Source of the DNA: Neisseriaceae bacterium
GTDB lineage: Bacteria; Pseudomonadota; Gammaproteobacteria; Burkholderiales; UBA11063
Direction: 5' to 3'
NCBI GenBank assembly: GCA_947454215.1
Contig: CANGJN010000067.1
Location: forward strand, 1-5,230
Length of the DNA: 5,230 nt
The notes beneath the pieces were generated by a model. That model was not told where the DNA came from. It did no database searches and worked only from the letters and a program-made list of their open reading frames with translations. How positions within the stretch are numbered: the stretch's first letter is position 1; each line of letters begins with the position of its first letter. Positions 1-5,230 of this stretch are shown here, in pieces. Made by a program: the position numbers and the translations under genes.

Positions 1-814
1 AAAAAAAAACTAAATCAATGACTTACTGATAAATGCATTTTAAAAAATCGGAAACTTCCGTTGTAAGATCTTAAAAAAAATATTTTACTTTAAACTTTAA
101 ATTTAGTAAATCAATATATTTCTACTTTTAGATATTTTTGTTATAAATAATGGTAAAATATGCTCATTTAAGGATAGTGAATTAAAATTTGATAAATGAA
201 ATTGGAAAATTTGCAACTAAGGTGGTTCTAGAAAAAGTTGATATAAGATGGGATTATGTAGACATGATTGAATAAAAATAGCGAGTTAAGTTTTAAAAGA
301 TTACAATATCCATAGGAGAATAATAAAATTAGACAAAGTGGTTTTTACATTGTCTTATACTAAATTTAATATCACATAAATATCAACAAATTTCGGTTAG
401 TGATAAGCAATTTAATTAGTTATTTAAATATACCTTTTCCTGGGTGTTATTTTAAGTAAATTTAAATAAAATGATAGATTAAATGATTTTTTGATCTGTA
501 ATTGCTAATTTGTATAAAATTAGAGTTACAATTACTTGATATTCTTAATTTGATTGACTTTAATAACTTTATTGAAACGTTTACTGCAAGTAAATCTTAG
601 ATATAGGATATTTTGAAAATAACTACAAATAATATAAAGTATATCAAAGAATGTTGACAATAATAAATGTTAGTTAACTTATAAAAATTTTATCTAAATG
701 CCAACCTTAGCCTTTCTTAATAATGGAATTTGTTCTATCATCAACAATAATATATTTAATACTGTTTTTACTGCACGTTTAGTAAAAATATCTTATTTAG
801 TTACTCTAGTTTAA
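1..814. other. Gene-free AT-rich stretch, possibly with coding fossils
   Basis: No gene can be supported here. Stops are dense in all frames. Two short stretches look faintly protein-like but are within chance expectation for such AT-rich DNA. The first is on the + strand at about 122-275: two frames joined by one shift, reading NGKICSFKDSELKFDK and then KFATKVVLEKVDIRWDY. The second is on the - strand at 694-792, reading KRAVKTVLNILLLMIEQIP. CGGAAACTTCCG (49-60) is a small inverted repeat. On the minus strand it is followed by A and then a run of six T, a weak terminator-like arrangement with a stem of only 4-5 pairs. TAAGATCTTA (64-73) is a 10-base palindrome. I see no tRNA, rRNA or CRISPR structure. 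Confidence 0.6.
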
Positions 815-1212
815 CTATGTATATATCATGTCTGAACTATATTTCTCCATCACATATCTAGTTATTTCACTCCACAATTCTCTATTAATCTAAATTTGAA
901 AGTGAATTAAGGTTATTTGCCATAAATGAATTTTTTGCATCATGAAGTATGTAGTTTAGGTCAAATAATTCTTGGGATATTTCTAAACAATCTCTTGTAT
1001 TTAAACTATATGTATACCATCCTTTATCAAGGTAATTTAATTAATCAATATTAAAAATTTATTATTTTTTAATTCCTATCTAACTGAGGTGTATCAGTTT
1101 ATAAAATCAGTCAACTATTGTTGACTAAAATCATAAGTCCATGTACTTTTTTCATTAGCATTAATATTGTAGATTTATTTAATATGGATGTTTGTTTATT
1201 AGGTAATTTTAA
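815..1212 (-). pseudogene. Decayed paralogue of the GRDP-like gene at 3665-4099
   Basis: This is a dead copy of the small GRDP-like gene about 2.9 kb away on the same strand. Homology runs end to end. The 18 bases at 1124-1141 match 4004-4021 exactly, and 14 bases at 961-974 match 3837-3850. Translated in shifting frames it reads LKLPNK, then STILMLMK, then TWTYDFS. At 1031-912 it continues LDKGWYTYSLNTRD and SQELFDLNYILHD, and it ends near 890-815 with LWSEITRYVMEKYSSD. The intact gene has MKLPEK, PTILRLMK, TWTYDFS, LDKVWHAYILNTKD, SQELFDINYIHHD and DWGEEYVDRVWKYGAD. The damage is extensive: the start equivalent is TTA (1212-1210), six bases are missing early, and a one-base loss precedes TWTYDFS. 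A Trp codon has become TAG directly after SQQ, with more stops and shifts beyond. The WH and HH histidines are partly lost (WY, LH). An AAGGAA relic (1217-1222) remains upstream. Confidence 0.88.
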
Positions 1213-1549
1213 ATTATTCCTTATGAATATTAATTTATATGTGCTTTAACTTAGTTTTTTATTTTTTGGAACAAATTAATTGCTAAAATCTGCATAAAAA
1301 TTTTCTTCCTCTTATAATAATTATCATAAGGAATAAATATGGACTAGGTAGGTAAAATGATAGCGCGGTATTTATTTTATTAGCGATTTGTCTAAAAATG
1401 GCTTCATTTTAGAAATTTAATAGTTATTCTAAGTTAATTTTTAAAGATTAAGAAGTTATATTAATCTACATGACAGTTGTATCATGAATTTAGGAAAATT
1501 GATACCTAGGCAAAAAATTATTAGTAATATCATAGTTTACTTAAATATT
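1213..1549. other. Gene-poor gap with hairpins
   Basis: No gene is supported between the decayed GRDP-like copy and the 3' end of the secreted-protein gene. CTTATAATAATTATCATAAG (1311-1330) is a 20-base palindrome with one mismatched pair position. It is followed on the + strand by AAGGA and an ATG, but that frame stops after two codons (ATG GAC TAG). The sequence TCTAAAAATG-gctt-CATTTTAGA (1391-1413) can fold into a 9-pair hairpin with one bulged base and a four-base loop. It lacks a T-run on either side. On the minus strand just after the stop at 1550, only a weak TATT/AATA stem followed by a T-run (about 1512-1531) hints at a terminator. Confidence 0.5.
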
Positions 1550-2983
1550 TTATAAGTTAAAACCATCTTTATTCGGCAACTCTATATCTTCTAATAGATA
1601 TTTTTCATGCTTTTCTTTATAAAATTTAACTTTATTTAATTTAATGAGTAAGTTATCTTTAAAAAAATCTTGAATGGTATTAAAAACTAATGTAGGTTCA
1701 TTATTAATTTCTTCACATATAGGTTTATAGTAAATTTTATCAAATATCCTCCAATATTGTTCTTGAAGTGTGTTTGTGAAAGACTTGTATAGTAATGCAG
1801 TAGTTCCAAATGGAAAGTAAAAATAAAAATTATTATTGTACAGTAAAAATATTTTTCTTTCAATCGTATTCTTATTGGTTGATTGAAAAGTATTAAAATC
1901 ATTACAGTTTGTCAAACTAATCATATAATAATTATTAACATTATTTTTTAATATTTCAGGAGTAATTCTGGAACTTAAAAAATATGTCGGATCATCTTTG
2001 TTGGAATAAAAGTTTAATTCCTTTAAGGGAAGATTTTTGATCTCTTGATTCTGTTTATTATCCTTCCAAATAAAATCAAGCTCATTTGTATTAGGATTAC
2101 AACCTAAAAACCTTGCCTCATAATCTCTGTAAATAACAGTAAGATTTTTAGAATGAAGGGTTGAATCGGATTGCTCTTGGCTTAAATAATTGTCAGGCGT
2201 AGGTATAGACAAGGTTATTTTCTTAAAATAATTTTCTTCATTTTCATGTTCTTGAATATTATATTTAAATAATGGTGATTGTTCATCACTATAAGTTTTA
2301 TAAAAACTATCTTTATATTTAAAGTATATTGCTTTATTTTTACTGGTTTTGTTTAAATAAGTAATTAACTCACTACAAGTTTTTACTACTTTGTCATATG
2401 CACTAAAAACAAACAAACTTTTCTTCATAGCATACTCCCATTTTTCTGGGTTACCAAAAGATGGTTTGTAAAATGTTATATCATTTAAGTTAAAATTAGT
2501 TGTTTTAATTGTACTATTTTCAGAATAGGTATAAGAAAATTTATCCTCTTCTTTGTCACAGTTGAAACTATGCATATCTAAATCATGAACCTCTAAATCG
2601 GATTCATTGATTTTATATCCAGAAGATTTTTTTAAAGAATGACTTAATTCATCAGAATCATGCAATTTTAGTTGGCTTAGTGCAACGAACTCATGAATAG
2701 TTACAGGTTTTCCGGATTTTGGATCTATTATTTCTTTTATTATTAATCTGTAGATTTTAGATGATTCTTCTAGAGGATAAGTTATTGCGTAATAATAAGT
2801 TTGGTATCTAAAATATATATTTCCATAATATTGTAAACTATGAGAATGATCTATTAATATTTTGCAATTTTTAAAAGATGCGTCGATGCTAATAATATGA
2901 ATCAAATGGTATGGGTTATTAGTGAATCCATAAGTGTTACTTACACATATAAATAAAAAAGTTACAATTAGTTTCATTTTCAA
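1550..2983 (-). CDS. Secreted protein with three diverged two-cysteine repeats
   Basis: I do not recognise this 477-residue protein. The N-terminus looks like a Sec signal peptide: Lys2 and Lys4, then a hydrophobic core (LIVTFLFICV), with likely cleavage near Gly19. Cys13 lies in the core, but LFIC is a poor lipobox. No later membrane segment is evident, so export to the periplasm or outside is likely. The mature chain has six cysteines (40, 142, 203, 295, 360, 423), forming three pairs. Each pair marks a repeat. The first Cys is followed 16-18 residues later by an aromatic strand (IYFRY at 56, IYFKY at 219, IFLLY at 378). The second Cys is followed 29-31 residues later by FY (171, 325, 454) within LNDITFYKP, LKELNFYSN and LNKVKFYKE. 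This suggests three copies of one disulfide-bearing module of about 110-160 residues. The start is probably TTG at 2983-2981, eight bases from AAGGAA; an ATG two codons in (2977-2975) would sit 14 bases away. The protein is rich in Asn, Lys, Tyr and Phe. A host-interaction or envelope role is only inferred from export. Confidence 0.85.
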   Translation of the reverse strand: MKMKLIVTFLFICVSNTYGFTNNPYHLIHIISIDASFKNCKILIDHSHSLQYYGNIYFRYQTYYYAITYPLEESSKIYRLIIKEIIDPKSGKPVTIHEFVALSQLKLHDSDELSHSLKKSSGYKINESDLEVHDLDMHSFNCDKEEDKFSYTYSENSTIKTTNFNLNDITFYKPSFGNPEKWEYAMKKSLFVFSAYDKVVKTCSELITYLNKTSKNKAIYFKYKDSFYKTYSDEQSPLFKYNIQEHENEENYFKKITLSIPTPDNYLSQEQSDSTLHSKNLTVIYRDYEARFLGCNPNTNELDFIWKDNKQNQEIKNLPLKELNFYSNKDDPTYFLSSRITPEILKNNVNNYYMISLTNCNDFNTFQSTNKNTIERKIFLLYNNNFYFYFPFGTTALLYKSFTNTLQEQYWRIFDKIYYKPICEEINNEPTLVFNTIQDFFKDNLLIKLNKVKFYKEKHEKYLLEDIELPNKDGFNL

Positions 2984-2991
2984 CTTTATAA

Positions 2992-2997
2992 TTCCTT
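2992..2997 (-). promoter_or_regulatory. Shine-Dalgarno site favouring a TTG start
   Basis: AAGGAA on the minus strand lies eight bases before TTG (2983-2981) and fourteen before the in-frame ATG (2977-2975). The shorter spacing is normal for initiation, so TTG is the more likely start of the secreted-protein gene. The choice changes only the first two residues of the signal peptide. Confidence 0.55.
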
Positions 2998-3610
2998 ATA
3001 TAGATATTAAATTAAACTAAAGGCTAAGTTATTTAACTTGAATGCCAATTAGGTTATAAAATATTAATTTAGATATGAATATTTATTTAAATCGTCCAGT
3101 GACTTTTGCTTACATAAAATTTTCTTAAAAGTATAGAAAATCCAAACAGAATTAGTAATTAAACCAAATATTTTATATTGATAACATTTCCATATTTTAA
3201 ACAAGCAAAGAGTATATATGAGCAAATGTTTATAATTTAATCAAAATTATGTGCTTTACTAATGATGTTGTATTATATTATTATAACAAATCGATAATTA
3301 TATTCTTAATTCAACAATTTGTTAAATTCAATAATGAATAAGTTTTTTCTTCGTTTTATGAAAAGTTATATAAAATATATTGTTAAAATAAAATTAAAAA
3401 TATTGCTAAATCAAAATTTTATAAGAGGATTTTAACTTTTATTTTTATGTTTAATTAAAAAATGAAAAATGGTATAATTGCACTAATAAGTAATAGCCTT
3501 GTACCCTGTGGTTTTTATAAATATATGATAAAATTGATTAACTAATAGGTGATTTGGTTATTTAAATAACTCGTAAAAAAATATATTTTAAAGTGTTATA
3601 CATTATTTAT

Positions 3611-3640
3611 TTGGCAATATTTTTTTAAAAAAATTGCCAA
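3611..3640 (-). terminator. Long hairpin downstream of the GRDP-like gene
   Basis: TTGGCAAT and ATTGCCAA bracket a T-run and an A-run, giving a 30-base inverted repeat. Thirteen of fourteen positions can pair, with one A-A mismatch and a two-base centre. On the minus strand it begins 24 bases after the stop codon of the 144-residue gene, where a transcript end would be expected. No T-run follows the stem on that strand, so it is not a textbook intrinsic terminator. It may instead stabilise the RNA 3' end or be an unrelated palindrome. Confidence 0.4.
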
Positions 3641-3664
3641 AGTCTAGTTTGATAAAGCCATATT

Positions 3665-4099
3665 TTATATTTCACCATTTATAATATCATGTATGTCTGC
3701 TCCATACTTCCATACTCTATCTACATATTCCTCGCCCCAATCATCTATTAACATCATAATTTGAGAAGTGAGTTCTTCATTTTCAAATTCACCTTCTAAA
3801 AATGGATTTTCTGGATCATGGTGAATATAGTTTATGTCAAATAATTCTTGTGACATTGTAAAATAATCTTTGGTATTTAAGATGTATGCATGCCATACTT
3901 TATCAAGATTATTTAATTCATCCATACTAAAAAATTTATCAGTTTCTAGTTCTGATCTAACTGATGTATACATCCAACACATAAAATCAGTAAACCATTG
4001 TTTACTAAAATCATAAGTCCAAGTATTTTCTTTCATTAACCTCAATATTGTTGGTTTATTTACCCAATTAAGGATGACTTCTTTTTCTGGTAGTTTCAA
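3665..4099 (-). CDS. Small GRDP-like family protein (144 aa)
   Basis: This short protein matches by eye the glycine-rich domain-containing protein-like family (GRDP-like, formerly DUF1399). The family signature is an Asp-x-x-Trp-His motif, then an Ile/Leu-x-Thr-x-x-Tyr stretch, then a His-His-x-Pro end. Here it reads LDKVWHAYILNTKDYF (residues 65-80), with Asp66, Trp69, His70 and Tyr79, followed by YIHHDPENPF (91-100). The biochemical role of the domain is not established to my knowledge; the conserved histidines could bind metal, which is inference. There is no signal peptide or membrane segment, so it should be cytoplasmic. The C-terminal half is acidic (EGEFENEE). The protein holds little beyond this single domain and lacks the glycine-rich tail of the plant proteins. 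The TTG start (4099-4097) is well supported by AAGGAGG six bases upstream. A decayed second copy lies at 815-1212, so this is the surviving member of a duplicated pair. A broken IS630 copy lies upstream. Confidence 0.85.
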   Translation of the reverse strand: MKLPEKEVILNWVNKPTILRLMKENTWTYDFSKQWFTDFMCWMYTSVRSELETDKFFSMDELNNLDKVWHAYILNTKDYFTMSQELFDINYIHHDPENPFLEGEFENEELTSQIMMLIDDWGEEYVDRVWKYGADIHDIINGEI

Positions 4100-4105
4100 A
4101 TATAA

Positions 4106-4112
4106 CCTCCTT
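4106..4112 (-). promoter_or_regulatory. Strong Shine-Dalgarno site fixing a TTG start
   Basis: AAGGAGG on the minus strand ends six bases before TTG (4099-4097). The site is near-consensus and the spacing near-ideal. No ATG is better placed, so this site identifies TTG as the start of the GRDP-like gene. Confidence 0.85.
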
Positions 4113-4266
4113 TTTAAATATTAATTTTGATGCAATTAAATTGGTTTATTTATTTTATAAATATTTTATCATAAACTATACTCAGTTTTGTTATAATTTG
4201 TGATTTTAAAATTTTTCAATTATATAGTTAAGCTAAATTTCCTGTATTATTATTACGCTCATTTCT

Positions 4267-5119
4267 TTATGTTTTGTTGAAATGTTTGCCACTTAAATCA
4301 TGAAATTTTAATGTCAGTAAATTGTCTAATTCACTTTTATACTCTTTTGGAATAGAATCTATGTATGTTATTATTGCTTTTTCAAATTGATCATATATTG
4401 AATAATATCTGTCATTAAGTGCCTTATTCTTGATAAATTTCCATAATCGTTCTATCAAATTTAGATTTGGTAAATATATTAAGTTAATCTTTAATAATGA
4501 AACTAGTTATGTTACAATATCACATCTCTAATATTTGGCGGTATCTAGTATAATTGTTATTGGCACATTAATTTTGATTGCGGCTAGTTTTTTTAATAAC
4601 TCACACACACTATTCGATTAATATATGTTTTGTTTGTAATTGTAACTAATTCATGATTAATTGCATTTAAATCACCTAGAACATTAAACCTTTGGCGTCC
4701 AGATGGTACTTTTAGAAAAATTCTTTGAAAACACCATAATATTGATGTATATAATGAATGAACAAAGTTTACAGCATCGAAAAAGTATACTATTTGTTTA
4801 CCTCCTTTTGCTTCATCTAATAAAGACTCTAATACATTATTACTATTGAAAGTAGAAAAGATTTAACTTGGTAATGCTTCTTTTCAAAGAACGTTGAGGA
4901 TTTGCTGTAAAATATTACTCTAATGTTGATTTATATTCCATTAATATACTTTGTGGTTTATTGAATCCAACTTCTTTTATTGACTCTAAAACCTTTATTT
5001 TTAAATTGTTTCATATAATTGCTTACAGTATTGCTAGAAATATTGAAAGTGGTTGCTATTTTAATTATACTCATTGCACTATTAACTAATAACAGCAAAT
5101 TTGATTTACGCTGAAACAT
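4267..5119 (-). pseudogene. Broken IS630-family transposase
   Basis: This is a DDE transposase remnant in several frames. An N-terminal frame from ATG 5119 to a stop at 4958 carries a helix-turn-helix (IKIATTFNISSNTVSNYMKQ). A second frame follows (ESIKEVGFNKPQSILMEYKS), stops at 4915 and continues as YFTANP. A third frame (4862-4593) has the first catalytic Asp in YFFDAVNFVHS (codon 4776-4778) and PSGRQRFNVLGDLNAI. A one-base loss near 4613 moves into the fourth frame: CELLKKLAAIKINVP, the second Asp in IILDTAKY (4543-4545), two stops, then NLNLIERLWKF with the catalytic Glu (4450-4452), ending at TAA 4267. Only 30 residues separate the second Asp and the Glu, where IS630 elements have 34. 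The expected YLP-[S/P]YSP-NLN motif lacks its four-residue SYSP part. About 55 codons are missing relative to full-length relatives, mostly between YFTANP and the DDE core. The 63-codon open tail (4458-4267) is not a gene of its own. I could not identify terminal inverted repeats. Confidence 0.92.
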
Positions 5120-5230
5120 ATGTGTTATATTTCACTTTAATTTAACCCAGAATTCATACATTCATCCCACGAAAAATTAACTTCTTATAGATATTTTGGT
5201 AAAAAGTGTATATTTTATCGTGGTATATAT

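Larger units (their letters stand above)
2984..3664. other. Intergenic gap with palindromes
   Basis: This 681-base gap separates the two intact genes and shows no convincing gene. AAGTTATTTAACTT (3026-3039) is a 6+6 inverted repeat about 43 bases before the secreted-protein start, a position where an operator could lie. GTTATTTAAATAAC (3557-3570) is a perfect 14-base palindrome. A 53-codon minus-strand frame with a TTG start (3225-3064) encodes a hydrophobic, lysine-rich peptide containing FGLITNSVWIFYTFKKIL. It has no Shine-Dalgarno site, and its length is unremarkable for this base composition. No clear sigma70 promoter stands out from the AT background. Confidence 0.5.

Noticed and set aside
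1331..1420. AAGGA followed by ATG on the + strand after the palindrome at 1311-1330
   Set aside because: The frame stops after two codons (ATG GAC TAG), and later codons hit more stops. No homology is recognised.
1687..1902. 71-codon minus-strand open frame inside the secreted-protein gene
   Set aside because: It overlaps the 477-residue gene in another frame, has no Shine-Dalgarno support, and is only a hydrophobic out-of-frame reading of AT-rich coding DNA.
1550..2983. Lipoprotein signal (LFIC) on the secreted protein
   Set aside because: The residue before Cys13 is Ile rather than Gly, Ala or Ser. The Cys also lies within the hydrophobic core, so ordinary signal-peptide cleavage near residue 19 fits better.
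3064..3225. 53-codon minus-strand frame with a TTG start encoding a hydrophobic peptide
   Set aside because: It has no Shine-Dalgarno site and no recognisable domain. Several frames of this length are expected by chance in a window with so few stop-free constraints and this base composition.
4130..4200. Possible sigma70 promoter for the GRDP-like gene (TATGAT with TTATAA 17 bases upstream, minus strand)
   Set aside because: The -35 box matches only three of six positions, and TATGAT-like strings are everywhere in this AT-rich DNA.
4267..4458. 63-codon open frame as an independent small gene
   Set aside because: It is the C-terminal tail of the IS630 transposase. Its first codon is an internal TTG inside NLNLIERLW, and homology continues upstream through stops.
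5167..5224. CCACG/CGTGG arms as an IS630 terminal repeat
   Set aside because: The arms are both on the same side of the transposase remnant, with a loop of about 46 bases. No matching repeat was found on the 4200-4266 side, so they cannot be the element's ends.
1..5230. tRNA, rRNA, CRISPR array or riboswitch
   Set aside because: No T-loop-like tRNA signature, no regularly spaced direct repeats and no GC-rich structured leader were seen on either strand.

Overview
The window is very AT-rich and sparsely coding. Two intact genes, one decayed gene copy and one broken transposase lie on the minus strand, separated by long gene-poor gaps. Bacterial Shine-Dalgarno sequences (AAGGAGG and AAGGAA), an IS630-type transposase remnant and ongoing gene decay point to a bacterium with a shrinking genome. 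The transposase wording (FFDA, PSGRQRFNVLG, NLNLIERLWKF) resembles elements I associate with Rickettsiales-like intracellular bacteria. That assignment is inference; no rRNA, tRNA or core gene is present to fix the lineage.

Layout in + coordinates: 1-814 has no supportable gene. 815-1212 is a dead paralogue of the small protein encoded at 3665-4099. 1213-1549 is a gap with short palindromes. 1550-2983 encodes a 477-residue secreted protein that I do not recognise; it appears to be built from three diverged copies of one module, each with two cysteines. 2984-3664 is a gap with several palindromes, including a 30-base hairpin just downstream of the next gene. 3665-4099 encodes a 144-residue protein with the hallmark residues of the glycine-rich-domain-protein-like (GRDP-like) family. 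4267-5119 is an IS630-family transposase broken into several frames, in which all three catalytic acidic residues can still be read. 5120-5230 shows no gene.

Both intact genes appear to start at TTG, and in each case the Shine-Dalgarno spacing supports it. They are 681 bases apart, so they are probably separate transcription units. The two GRDP-like copies bracket the secreted-protein gene. The most original item is the triplicated cysteine-paired secreted protein, a plausible host-facing or envelope protein. Its function cannot be read from the sequence.
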